Shown: piece by piece, positions 1-12,242 of the stretch
Numbering within the stretch: the stretch's first letter is position 1
How the letters are laid out: each line of letters opens with the position of its first letter
Assembly (NCBI GenBank): GCA_020740775.1
Contig: JAHEWK010000002.1
Coordinates: forward strand, 3,658,001-3,722,000
Direction of reading: 5' to 3'
Source: Ilyonectria destructans
Lineage: Eukaryota > Ascomycota > Sordariomycetes > Hypocreales > Nectriaceae
DNA length: 64,000 nt
Notes under the pieces: generated by a model
Told to the model about the DNA's origin: nothing
Seen by the model: the letters and a program-made list of their open reading frames with translations, nothing else
Database searches by the model: none
Position numbers and translations under genes: made by a program

Positions 1-1463
1 CCCAGGGAGTGGCCGAGTTAAGGAGCGGAGGGTTAATAGTCAAGGCCGGAGGAGACATATTGATGATTTGGGAATTGAGACTCGTCGATGGTGAAGCATG
101 AGGGCGTGAGGGGTAACCTGCAGCAATGCAAGAGATGTTGATAAGGAGCTGCGGTTAGCTAAGCTTAGATAGCAGCCGATAGGTGATGTGCCTAATTTGG
201 TACGCGTGCTGTGGAGATGGTACGTTGTAGGTATTTTTCATCCGGAGATTAGTATGAAGTATCATAATTAGATGGTGCACATTCAAAGAGACGAAGACAA
301 AACGAGCATATATCGACTTAAGAATTGGGGCATTTATTCCCGACCTAATTTGCTGCTGGCGATCACTCAAGCTGTAGGTGTAGCATGTGCTGCCTCAGGC
401 AGCCAAACATTCACCTGAACGACTGAAAGGGAAGCCTGATGGGCATGGTAGCTTTCCACGGAACAATATGGAGACACAAATCCTTGTAAATAAACACTTC
501 GAAATGTGATGTGAGAATATCAGACTTGGACTGAAACTTTTTTGGTATCTCATGCTCTCAACATCGTACCCCAACCTACTCCCTCTTCAAAGTGTCACCA
601 ACGCTGAGTTTTCTAGCCAATTCGCAAGTGCCTTTATCTTCCAGTACTCGCAGGTAGAATGAGTTTTAACTAATAGGCGTTTCATCCCGTAGTGACAGCA
701 TCACGAGGAAAGGCACAGTGTAGCTCATGTTTCAAAGTTAGCTCTCAAATCATTGCTACAATCCAGTGTATGAAACTGAGAAGCTCAAAATACCTTCGAG
801 CACAGTAACAATTACTAGGCCATCCGAACATCAACCGTCAACTAAGAGCAAATTAAGGTGATTGATTGCGACATCCATCTAAACCATTGAAATGGGCCCA
901 CCATCAGTTGGCAGTTCGGAACCACAGGTCATTCCGGATGGTGTTGCTCAGTTCTTAATCTTGCTGTTTACAGAATGGAGGGTTAGTTCCAAAATCGGGC
1001 GATAACGAAGGTAGTCGTACAACGCGCGGCCAGTTCCGAAGCAGGTGTAGTGGACCATTCCTGGACATCACGAATATAGCCCACATCAAAACGTCTTCAA
1101 TGTGAGCACTTTACCGCGTTCTCATAATTATTCAGCATGTCCCACTGATTAGAAGCCTCTTATCCGCTGTGCGCCGGGGTTAATTCCTTTATTACCCGTT
1201 GTCCATAATTGGCAATGCGCCTAAGTGATGGCGCAATAGAGTGGGATGCAGTGGGATGGCCCCATGGTGCGCCAACCGTTGTCATGGGGTAATGCCTCAA
1301 TTCGATATATAAACCATGACTGGCCTCTTATCTCTGAAAACCATGCCAAATTGTATTCCCATTTAACTTTTGGACCAGGCCACTCCATGACCAGCGGGGC
1401 TTCTACTACATCGACCTAGTCAATTCATACACCAAATCAGTAGTACATATACCCCTAGGCACC
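1..1463. other. Intergenic, upstream of the FAD monooxygenase
   Basis: I see no supportable gene here. The only ATG reading frame of note (155-370, minus, 71 codons) resembles no known protein and looks like chance. The 3' part is the presumed promoter of the monooxygenase gene, including a TATA-like site at 1306-1313. Confidence 0.6.
1306..1313 (+). promoter_or_regulatory. TATA-like box of the FAD monooxygenase gene
   Basis: The sequence TATATAAA lies 151 bp upstream of the proposed start codon at 1464, in a plausible position for a promoter with a short leader. Assignment is by motif and position only. Confidence 0.4.
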
Positions 1464-2852
1464 ATGGCTGTCAAGGAATATTCCAATGGTATTGCCCCGT
1501 TGAAGGTTGCCATCATTGGCGGTGGGCCAGGAGGCCTTGGGGCAGCAATTGCGCTTTCGAAACTCCAGTTCGTGGACTGGACCCTGTACGAGAAGAAATC
1601 CGAAATCAGTGAAACCGGTGGCGGCATTAGCCTACAGCAGCACACGTGGAGGATGCTTGAATGGAACGGCGCGGCCAAGAACATTAAACCGGAGGACTTT
1701 TTTAGGTCGCCTGAGGGGCTCGGCGGACAGCAACGGTAGGCCAATCTAAGTTGCTCATGATATCATAAGAGACTAAACAAGCACAGAAACGGAAGGACGG
1801 GTGAAGTTCTGGAGCAGAACCGCTATCCCTCAAACGTGAATCCAAAACATGTCAGCTGCCGTCTCAGACGGGCCCTACTGCAGGCAGCTCTTCTCAAAGA
1901 GGTTGACAAATCCAAGGTGCAGGTCTCCAAGAAGCTTGTTAGGGTGGAAAAGCTATCAAGTGGCAAGGTCGAGATTAAATTCGAGGATGGTTACACAGAT
2001 GAAGTTGATCTCCTTGTTGGAGCAGATGGTATCAGATCTGTGAGCAATCAAGCTACCTGTGTTTATCAGAGCCATTCTAACAACGAGCAGTTCGTCCGGT
2101 CCTTCACCTTCCCGGAGCACAAAATCAAGTACAACGGGCAATCTGCATATCGCACCATCATCCACAGGCCCACCGCCGAAGCCATTGAGGGCATTCCCCA
2201 GGCCTCAACGTTTTGGCAAAATTTGGGTGGTCGGTACGTCTTCACTAGCCCTCTTGGTGGCGACGACTTCGAAGTCACGGCGCGCATCAGCCGACCATCC
2301 GAAGGCCAAGAGCATGTTAGCTGGGGACGGTCATTTGACTTCAGCACCCTCGTCCCGGAGTATGAAGGATTCTGCGAGCCCGTGCGCAAAGTCGTCGCCC
2401 TCGTAGCCGCGCAAGGGGGCACTGAAGAATTTGCTCTCTTCTCGGGCCCGCGACTAGACAGCTTAATTGCTCTGGGTTCCGTGGCCCTCATCGGCGATGC
2501 ATCACATCCTCTCTCCGGCGCATTCGGCGCCGGTGCCGGCTTCGCACTGGAAGATGTGTATGCGCTCTCGAAGAGCATTGAGTGGGCATGGAAGGGCGGC
2601 CGGGGCTTGCCGGCTGCGCTGGAGCTGTATGATCGGATCCGGTCGCCGCATTATGGAGACTTGTACGCGGTGCTCGATTGGTACGCCGGCATTGGAGCGG
2701 AGGTGGCGGCCGAGGGTCTTCCGGTAGATGAGGAGATTGCAGAGCGAGTCAAGCGGACTGCGGGTAAGAAAGGGAGCTGGATGTATCACTACGACGTGGA
2801 GGAGGCTGTTGGTGAGATTCTACGAGGATTGGATGAAGCGGCCACAGAGTAG
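1464..2852 (+). CDS. FAD-dependent monooxygenase, salicylate hydroxylase-like
   Basis: Flavoprotein aromatic hydroxylase of the PHBH/salicylate-hydroxylase type, which uses NAD(P)H and O2 to hydroxylate an aromatic or related substrate; the substrate here is unknown. Exon 1 is 1464-1735 and exon 2 is 1787-2852, around a 51-nt intron with donor GTAGG, a branch-like GACTAAAC and acceptor CACAG. The joined frame encodes 445 aa. Visible motifs are the N-terminal Rossmann GGGPGG (about residues 19-24), the central GADG (about 169-172) and the C-terminal FAD-ribityl motif LIGDASHP (GD near 327-328) followed by a Gly/Ala-rich helix. No signal peptide or membrane anchor is visible. The ATG at 1464 (context ACCATGG) places the FAD motif at the usual depth. 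No pathway neighbours flank it, so it may act alone in catabolism or detoxification. Confidence 0.88.
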
Positions 2853-5675
2853 AATGTTCGGTCGAATATTCCTCTGTCATGGCTGGGCCAGTTGATGCTT
2901 GATGAAAGTTTCCAGTGTACAACCCGATTGGCAGATCGCACCTCTCCTGCTCCTACATCCCCACACTACTATGTCCTTATTTTCAGTCAAAATTAGGTCT
3001 AACTACTTTAGAGGATGGCTAGGTCATTCCATTTTATATCAAACTTTCCAACGAAGGTTTCCCCGTTGGGGATGGTTGCACCACGTGCAACACTGAGTTC
3101 GAAACGATGGGGATTGAGGTGCAACGGTTGGGGCAACAGTCTGCGTGTCTCAGAACGGATAATTGAGGTCACAGTATGGAAAACCATCACGACCCTCAAA
3201 TGGCCATAGCTGCCATGAACACTTGTGCCGTGTAGCATGAGCTTTGCGAGGATACCGAGGTCCAACCAAGCCACACGTCAGGATAGGTTAAAGATCTACC
3301 TTAAAGTCGTCTAGGTACGAGCCGGAACGAAATCCGCGAGCACTTGGTGTGGGCGGTTACTCTTACGGGGACAGAGCGCGAGCTGAACTTATCAACTGGA
3401 ATGCGAAACGCGCATAGTCTTTTCAATATGAATGAGGATAGACATGTGAATTTCGGCACTGTCTTTACCCCGCCATACAACGTGAGGGGCAGAGAAGTTG
3501 ATCCATGTACGGCGTAGGCCCGAAAGTTCGGGATCGGGAGATTACCGAATCCGAGGGCGCTTTGAGTTAGGGCCATGAAAGAGGAACAGGGCGCCTTGAA
3601 TCCTCATCGCGGCGTGTCTAGGGTAAGCGAACGGAGCCATCAAGCTGCCTCAAGTCGATGTTGGTGCCGGATGGAGCCGGACGGAGGATATCGTTGCATT
3701 GCGCCGGCGTGGGGCCACAACTGGCGCGGACGCGGCCGAGGATTGGCTTCGTGAGGAGGTGACGTGGAGTTGTTGGGGTAAAAGTGACGAGCCGGCGGTA
3801 TGCGGTGAGAAGTTGCATATGCGCATGGAGAGGTGGAATGAATGGATTGGGTGGGATGCGATGATGGGCAGGTCAATCGTGTTATGTGAGGTACTTTGGT
3901 GGGCACAGTGGGTTTGTTTGTAAATGGTTGGGACTAGGTGTAAGGGCATGAGGAGGCAAATAATAATGATGTTCATTGAAGATGCTCATGCTTTGACATC
4001 GATACAGATGGCCACTGACAATTAAGCCAGTTCATCATGACGTCTTTGGTCGATCATTGGAGTCCATCTTCGGGATGCTACCTACCCTGTACTTGGCGCT
4101 GACAAGGGAGTGACATGATGTGCGTGGCGCGTGGTCTGGAACGGAGGCGACGGATGCACTGTGAGTGACGGACCATGTGTGCGTGCGGCACGTCGTGTGC
4201 GGCTGTATCTGGACTAGGTTGCGATTCTCACAATATAAGCGCATTGCTGAATTACGGTGAGGATCATGCTGAGTAAACGAAGGCCTCAATGCGTTTTGTT
4301 TTGACACAAGGTCATCCATGGCGGGTCATCATCGTGAGAGTCGGCGAGGATGCAAACCGATGGCAATCTCCCTTTTTTTTCTCTTTTTTTTTCTTGGTCT
4401 CGTTCCTCGTTGGGTTGCTTGCGCCAACAAGAATGTTTCACTGCGACACTGAGTCTGCGTACCTTTCTGTAAGGTGAGACAATTGCATGAGGCGCCAAGC
4501 AAAGTCGGGCAAGGGCTGGGCTGCGAAAGCCACGCCACACATATCCCAGGAACAAGTGGCTGCGGGAAAGATTTTCTGGCTGGCGGAGGTGACGCCCTGG
4601 CGGTAGGATAAAAGGGGTCTTCGCTTGGGCGAGAAACTGGGGAAGCAAGTCATTGATCGCATTGCACGGGATTGACACGTCTACAACACGTCCTGTGCAT
4701 GCCTGGTTAATCCGTACGAGCTAGAGGCAAACAAATGGGTGTCACATTTTAGGCTGGACGGAGATGAGGTTGACTTTTACCGTTCCCGGCTGGCACCGAG
4801 ACGAGACGGGATGCGCAAGGAAGCGGCGGGACGCGGGATGCGGATGACCTCCGTATCAGTGTATCACACACACTGCGTGACGTACATGTGCTTCAGGTGC
4901 CTCTGCCTTTGGTCAATTGTGCAGCAAAAGGGAATAATAAGTCAGAGAGAGCATCTCGTCGGGTCAGCACGGACGGAGAGTACGTGGGCTCCAGGTACCC
5001 CTGAGCGCAACCCTCCATCTGCCAGGTACGCGAGCGCGTGGTAATTAGCAGACAACTAAGGTACCTAACTTACAGGTTGAAGCTGGGTAACCTACCTAAG
5101 GTACTTAAGCCAGGTATGGACCTTAAGACGTCCGAAAGGGGCGGAGAAATGGGCGACGGCGTCACCACCACCATGATCGGCAACTCAGAAGACCAAGTCC
5201 AGATAGAGCCAGCTCAGTAGAGTGGTCTGGTGCTCAATGACAATCCAACCATCGTCATCTCTCGGGGCTGCGCTGGTGTGGTGCCTCTCCCTAGGTAGGT
5301 ATTTCGCTCTCGCATTCCGGGGCTTCGTCAGTGGTATCGAGTACGTACCTGCAATGTACCTCCCGTCTCTAGTGCCTTGAGGTTCTTTTAGCGTGCAGTA
5401 CCCACTACTGGCCACTGTTTTCGAGTCCCAGCTCCTTGCTCCTGGCTCCTGCAGCAGCAGCACCCACCTAATCCAACGCATCCTCCCCATCCACTCGCAG
5501 GCTTACATCAACGCCAACCTCCTTCGCCGCATTGCTCTCCGTTTCCTCCCCCCCAGATCCAGACCGCGATCCCGACGTCCTCTCTCCCTCTCCGCCTCGA
5601 GCCCGTCGTCGACGACACCCAAATCAACGCACGTACAGCACGGCAATCGGGCTGGCGTGAGCTGAGCCGAGCGCG
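2853..5675. other. Intergenic region with TACCTA-type motifs
   Basis: No frame here reads like a protein. There are homopolymer T tracts at about 4373-4395. Clusters of AGGTA/TACCT words occur at about 5056-5115 and 5290-5360, some in inverted orientation. The last few hundred bases become C/T-rich and are probably the leader and promoter of the EFR3 gene. Confidence 0.55.
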
Positions 5676-8600
5676 ATGAACGCCATCCAGCAAAAGTGTC
5701 GCCCCAAGCACCAGGTCCTGGTCCTCAAGTGCTATCCCCGGACCACCAAGGGCGCCGTCGACATCAAGCCGAACAGCAGCGAGCTCAGCTATCTGCTGTA
5801 CTATGCCACCAGTCGCCGCTCCAAGATCCAGAAGATTGGCGCTTTTCTCGAGAAGAAGACAGCCAGTGATGTCTGGCGCCTGCGCTTTGGGTACGTTTCT
5901 TGCGCGCATCATTCGGGTACCGACGCATCCGATGTATCCTATTACTCCCTCGTTAGGCCTTCGCTCGGCCTACCGCATGATTTCCAACAACCCGATACAA
6001 CTCGCGACTCGCTCTTCTCGCTTTTCTTGACTTTATCGCCTTCTTACCTTTCCCCTGCTTGCGCGCTCGCTTGTGCACCAGAAAATACTGACCACCTGCC
6101 ACCACAGAAATGTTCAGGTGACCTTACAGATCCTCGCTGCCCTCATCGAAAAACTCCACAAAGATGTCGTCCTCATCGCTCCCTACGTCCTCAAGGTCCT
6201 TGATACCGTCCTCCGCTCCGAAGATATTACCATGATCGAGTCGTCCCTGCCCACCTTCGAAGCCTTTTGCGAATACCACGATGGCACCCAACTCTCCGCC
6301 GATCAAAATTTCCTCCGCCAGTACGAAGACATTGTTCAGCTCTACACCCAGCTCGCCTCGCCCCTTCACATCCCAGGAAAAGCTCCTGTCAGCAATCCCG
6401 TTCAGATGCGCTGGAGGAATGCCGGCCTCGAGGCAATTCGCAGCATCTCTGCCGCCGACGCACTCTCGTCAATTACAGGCCGCCAGATGGATGTCATTGT
6501 CCCCCGAATTCTTGAAAACCTGTGGTCCGACAACGATGACTTCCTGGATGTGTTACAACAGCGGGTCGAGGGAGTAGAGAAAAGCGAGCCTGAGAAGTTG
6601 ATGAAGAGAAGGACTAGTGTTGCCACGGTTGACACCGCCGGAGACACGAACCCCCTTGCCATGACTGGAACTGCCCTGGATGTCGACAAGCTTGCGGAGG
6701 AAGACATTGGGGTCCTGGCCATGGAGTGCCTCAAGAGCATTTTCGTGGTTCCAAACCGCTCCCAGATTCATGGCGCCACCCTCTCGCTGTTGAGGTTCAT
6801 CCTCGAGCGTGTGAGCCAGGGCGATTCTGTCGTCACTCTCAACGATGACCGAGAGCGCGACAGTGGCTGGGCCATCTCCATCTACAACATCATTTCGCGA
6901 TGGGCTCCTGTGCAAGACCGCTACGTTATCCTAGTCGCTGCCTTGGACACTCTCCTCCGAATCCCGATCCAGGACGAGACCATAGATCAGCAGGTGGCTC
7001 TCACGACCATGATGAGCTCTCTGCTGCGATCCGATGTGAACCTGATTGGACTTAGTGTCATGGATGTCCTCCTCGGACTGATTAAGCAGATGCGAAAGCT
7101 ATTCAAGCTACGGAGCCCGACTACCCAAAGCGACGACGGAACGAGCGCCACAGACGGTGAGCAGGGCATACGCCTGCACAGTAAGCATCTCCTGGGCCGA
7201 CTCGAATTATGCATCGGGGACCTCGCCACCCACGTCTATTACGCAGACCAGATTTCGGACATGATTGCCGCCGTCATCATCCGCCTGAAACCGAGCCGAT
7301 CCACGAGCACAAACTCGTCTCCCGGAGAGAAGACAGCAACCAACGACGGCCCTGCCGCCTCAACAGTCGAACTGGCAGAGAGCCAATCGCAGCTTGACCA
7401 CTACTTTTCCCTTAATGCTGGGAGAGCTTCGGCGCTTAAAGTTGTAAAGGCTATTCTCTTGGTTGCCAACCCCCAGAAGAAGCTCACTGGTAACCGGGCC
7501 CTGTCCCGAAACCCGGTTCCTTTACATGTTTGGGAAGGTACCCATTGGCTTCTGCGCGATCCTGATGGACACGTCAGGAAAGCGTACATGGATGCCCTGG
7601 TGACATGGCTAGACCGTGAGACGACTATTGCTGATGAAAAGGCGAAAGACGAAACCCTACCACGCTCTCGCTCCTCCGTCAAGGTTAACCGGGACATGGC
7701 CAACTCCACTGCCCGCCGTGTAGTCTCCAGCGCCTCCAACAGGGACCGGAGTTCGAGAACAGCACCATCGCAGTTCCTGCCGCTGCTGCATCTGGTTATT
7801 TATGATAACGCGCTACAGTTTGTCGAGTACGAAAACGACCTGGTCATGCTCCACATCCTCCTCACCAAGCTCGTCTTTAAGCTTGGAGTGAACTCCATCA
7901 GGCACGGTGTGCCAATGATCTATCGACTCCAGGAGGAGATCCAGGATATCGACACACCCATCCACAAAGTGCGAGTGGCCGCCTTGTGCCATGGGTACTT
8001 CTGGGCACTGACGGAGAAGTTCGACTTTGAGGCGTCTGTCGTGGGCAGGGCCATCCAGAACGAAGTGGTGCGACGCCGAAGCAAGGGATTCTGGGTCGAA
8101 GGAATCAATATTCCCCCACCTGCCACCGATCTCGTCGGAAACCCGGGCGAGGTGCGATCACAGCCTCACTGGGACGTTACCGCCCTGGAAAGGGAAGAGC
8201 TGCTACCGTTCGATGACCGGAGCTCTCTGGTTGAGTCTATCGCCACGTGCTATCAGGATAGCTTCCGGACACCTCCTGGCAGTCCCATGTCTCCTAACCG
8301 CGGGTTCTCGGGCCCGATCTTGGGATCAACCATAAATACAGCTTCCACGCCCGAGCCTGAATCGGAGTTGCCGCCTGTTTTCCGCGAGCAAATGCTGACA
8401 GACTGGTCCAGAGATGCGGCCGTCGCCATGCTGGCGTCTGCTGGCAAGTCGGAATCATTGTCGGGTTCCAAGACTGGAACGTCGCTTACGAACCGGGCCC
8501 ACCTCACGGTCAACACAACCGGTGTGAACGGCAACGGCAACGGCCTGATTTCTCCGTACGGAAGTCAGTTCAACCTGATGCCGTCCCAGAACCAGGACCG

Positions 8601-9231
8601 AGAAGGAACTGCCAAGCCACGGAAGGGCAGCATGCGAAGTGCCATTTCCCCATCGCTGTCGATGTCTAGCCGCGGAGCCGTTGCATCGGTGGACCAGTTG
8701 AAGCAAGTCTTGTCGGGGAACCCTCCTCCCAAGACTGCTGGCCTTGCCGGTGCGGACGACGACAGCGGGGAAAGCATGGTCAGCTACGACTACAGTCCTT
8801 CAGAGATCAGCTTTAACCCACCTGCACAGGCCGAGCAGGCGATCAGTCCAACCAGTGGTCCCAAGCGGTCTAACTCGGTGGGACGCCGAGGGCCCCTGAG
8901 CGCACACCCTCCCCTCGAGGGACCACCGGACCTGCACGACGAAGTCGAAGACGACGATGGAGCGGTACCCCCGGTCCCACCACTGCCAAACGTTGGCCTA
9001 TTGGGCGGTAAGAAGAGCCCAATCCACACGGCGGAAGTATCTTTCCAGGACCAGGCCATCAAGTCCGGACGGCGCAGTCTCCGCAGCCGAGGCGGAGACA
9101 GTACTCTTCCACGATCCGTTCCGTCCCAACAGGATAGCGGAAAGGGTATGGACCTTCAGGATCTCCTCCGAGGTATCGATAGCCGATCGGGCGAGGGAAG
9201 CTTGAGCAACGTGACGAGGCCGCCTTACTAG
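5676..9231 (+). CDS. efr3: EFR3-family protein, plasma-membrane anchor of the PI4-kinase complex
   Basis: EFR3 proteins tether the Stt4/PI4KIIIalpha complex, with Ypp1/TTC7, to the plasma membrane and so support PI4P synthesis at the cell cortex. Exon 1 is 5676-5890 and exon 2 is 6108-9231, separated by a 217-nt intron (donor GTACGT, acceptor CCACAG); the protein is 1112 aa. The family's N-terminal signature is clear: an N-terminal Cys plus basic patch (possible acylation and lipid contact), then a stretch around residues 40-90 containing KIGAFLEKKT and, across the splice junction, GNVQVTLQIL. Residues to about 750 look like helical ARM/HEAT-type repeats. The rest is Ser/Pro-rich and probably disordered, with many SP sites that may be phosphorylated. 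There is no transmembrane segment, as expected for a peripheral protein. It is longer than the yeast homologue because of this tail. Confidence 0.88.
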
Positions 9232-11525
9232 GTGACGAACCAGGTGATTAACGCGGGGTGCATGGGAGCGAGTTCAATACACGGGCGCTTTGCAGAATGG
9301 ATGAGCGATACTTGGGTTGGTAATACACGGTGCTTGGGAATTTTGTACTAATATCGCTTTGCGCAAGAGGAGAAAATGTCGGGTGTTGGGTCATTCGTTG
9401 GGTCAGGTTAGGAGAGCGAGTACCAAGGCGAAGAGGTGGAGCGCTGGGATGAAAGGAGAGGTGCAACAACAGCGACATGTTTGCATGTAGAGTAGCGACT
9501 CACTTTTTGATTTTGATTACTTTGGAAGAAACGCCAAACAGCAAAAAACACACGGGATACTTCTTTAGGTGAACATTGCCTTGTTTTGGGTTATTTTTCG
9601 GCACGTAAAGATGGAGTCGAAGGATTTCATAATGGAGCGGAGTGGGACGAAGCATTGATTGTCTCGAATTAGAGCGATGTCACCTCATAGCATATGGGCC
9701 AGCAGCAATTAAACAAGGCCCGAGCAAAGGTGCGTGCAGAGGATGGAGGTATCACGGGCCAGTTTTTGGAGGCGGACGAGATGAAGTGAGGGAAGAAGAG
9801 AAGAGACGAGCGGTCAAGAGCTCATCTCGTTTGAGTTTTGGAGGGACCACGCGGGATGGAAGAAGTCGGGCGTAAATTGTGGGGAAATATTATCGCGGTG
9901 GCGTTGTTGAGTTTGGTTAGAGACGGGAGTTGGTTGTAGTCATGACCATTTCATATCTTGTTCCTCTGTTGTGTCATCTGAGATGGTTGGTGTTTCTTTC
10001 AACAGTTGGCTGCCTGTATTGGTTTGGGGTATTGGTGAGATTCGACATAACTACCAGCATATTCCTCTGTAGGGAGAACATAGCACGGCATAGCAGAATA
10101 GAACAGAAGACAAATATAAGATGGACGCTAATATCCCTATCCGAAATCATGGCGACTGGTAGGGCAGGCGGCACGGCCAAGTTTAAGTCCTAAACGCCAT
10201 CCCAGGATGCCAATCTCAATTCTCCATATCCCATGTCCATGTCTCCATCTCCCCACCAGCCCCATGATCCTTTTTCGTCTGGACCCTCTTGACCTCGGCT
10301 TTCACCAAGTTACGAACAACCAAGTTCGAAGGAAGTCCGGTCGGTCTAGACCATTTGAATGCCACCCCTGCCAGGGGCCTTGGCGCTACAATCTAGACTA
10401 AAGTCGCATAGTTTGAGGCTGTGTTTCATCCCCCATCGCTCATCCCGGCTCTGGTCGCTATCTTTGGTTCCTCCCAAAGTCCCCCTTCCCAGTTCCCAGC
10501 TCCCAGCTCCCAGTTTCCCACGACGTCGTGCAGGTCCACTCGCCCGCTCTCCCCGTTCGCCAAGCTCCTCGCTATTCCATCCATCACCGACAATTGGATT
10601 GCATCCTGTGGGAGGTTCACACTGCCGGCGCCCGCTCGCCTGCTCCGTAACTTACCTACGTAGGGATCGTCCAGGGACCCTTTCGCCGGTGGAGGCGGTG
10701 CCCACGGGTCCCGGCTAAGGCTTCTGCCTTGCGGGCTGGCATCCTTGAAGTAGCGCAGTAGTGTGCAGTATTAGGTTGGGCTTGTACATAGGCTCGCAAC
10801 CTCTAGCCCACTTCAGCCCTCTTCCTCTTCCCGTGCCTCTCTCTTCTCCCCTCTCCGGTTTGGAACGTTGGTTGAAGGTTCTAGTTCCCGCCATCCTCAA
10901 GCCCGCGCCTTTCTCGGTTGTCGTTCCCCTTCTCGGCCCATTTCGCCATTCCGCTGCGTTACACGCAAACAACACACACAAGACGCAAACACACCAGCCG
11001 AAGTGTAACCAGCGCCGTAGAATCGAGACGACGGCCGCCCAGAACCCGCCTTGCCAAAAGTGCTAAAGTGCGTCAGATCGCCCGGCCAGAAGTGGGCAAA
11101 AGGGCGGCACAGGTAGTTCCGCCAGCTTCGACTCAGCCTCACTTAATCTCACTCGCGCCTTTCTCGTACCGCTTCTCCCTCCACCCCCGTCACGATTGGG
11201 TTTTGCGACTCTTTTTTTCTGTTTTCCCCCTTGCGAACGTGGACTTGTTGCTGCCGTTTGAGTTGGACGGTTGACGACGGCCCGCTCGCTCTCAGAGGTG
11301 CTGCCGCTCGACATCGCGACGAAGCAACGCAGGACGTGGCATAATACTGGCATACTACTTACTCAGATCGCCAACCCGCCATCAGCCACTCCGTCTGACG
11401 CTCTAAAAAGCCCAAGTTGCCTTGGGTCCATCCGCCGTCGTCGAGCGGGAACCTGGGAGTCCCCGATCCCCCGCCTTTCTCACGACCACCTTTGTCGGAT
11501 ATCGACCTTCCACTCAACTTCCGCC
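9232..11525. other. Intergenic: EFR3 3' region and leader of the membrane-protein gene
   Basis: No frame here is convincing as coding sequence. From about 10200 the plus strand becomes C/T-rich, with short CCCAGCTC-type repeats near 10490-10515. This is typical of long fungal promoters and leaders. The frame open upstream of 11526 is in-frame with the next gene but begins at a weak start and has leader-like composition. Confidence 0.5.
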
Positions 11526-12242
11526 ATGGACCCTCACGATGCCAACCACGGCAGCCACCCGTCGCAGTCCATTCCCAACGCCGCGTACCCCGACTCGGCG
11601 TACCAGCCCGGCCATTCGACGTACCAGCCCAGCCATGGCGGCTCCGACAAACCGGCCCAGGGCGTCAGCTCGTCGCCCGTGTCGTCGCATCCGCAGCTTC
11701 ACCAACACCACTCCTACTCGCCCTCGCAGCAGTCGCACCTCGGCGCATTCTCACACCAGTCCGACCCGAGCAGCAGTCGAATAGCGCCCTCCCCTTGGGG
11801 CGTCTCCGGTCCCCAAGGCGTCCCCATACCGACCGGCCCGCCTCCGCCCTACGACCCGACGCAACCACCGTCCTCCTACTCGCCGCTCGACAACGCATCG
11901 TCATCGCACTCGCCCTCACGGCCCGTCGACCTTCATATCCAGCCCACCCCGCCGGCATCAACCCACTACCTGCCATCGCTCTCCTCGGCCCAGTCCCCGC
12001 ATCCGCCGTCGCCAAACCCCTACAGCACCGCCGGGTCCAGTTTAGAGAACGGGTCGAATAAGCTTGGTCCCATAGCCGAGGCCCGGCGCCGCAAGAAGCG
12101 CAAGGTGAAGATCTGCATAGTGGCGCTGTGCGCAGTCCTCTTGTTCATGATTGCTCTGATCGTGGGCGTGGCCTTGGGCGTGCTCAAGGTCCAGTTTAAG
12201 GGCGGTAATGACCATGGCGGTCCTGACAACACCCAGGAATAA
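11526..12242 (+). CDS. Pro/Ser-rich single-pass membrane protein of unknown function
   Basis: I do not recognise a family. The 238-aa product is intronless. Residues 1 to about 180 are rich in Pro, Ser, His, Tyr and Gln, with many PS/SP and YQP-like repeats and no predicted fold. A strongly basic cluster (RRRKKRK, about residues 187-193) precedes one hydrophobic segment of about 25 residues (about 195-220), and an 18-residue acidic/Gly tail follows. The basic patch on the N-terminal side suggests a long cytosolic N-terminus with a short outside tail, a tail-anchor-like topology. The ATG at 11526 was chosen over a frame open from 11271 because of its good context (CCGCCATGG) and because upstream codons look like leader. 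Such proteins recur in filamentous fungi as hypothetical membrane or cell-surface proteins. Confidence 0.72.
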   Translation: MDPHDANHGSHPSQSIPNAAYPDSAYQPGHSTYQPSHGGSDKPAQGVSSSPVSSHPQLHQHHSYSPSQQSHLGAFSHQSDPSSSRIAPSPWGVSGPQGVPIPTGPPPPYDPTQPPSSYSPLDNASSSHSPSRPVDLHIQPTPPASTHYLPSLSSAQSPHPPSPNPYSTAGSSLENGSNKLGPIAEARRRKKRKVKICIVALCAVLLFMIALIVGVALGVLKVQFKGGNDHGGPDNTQE

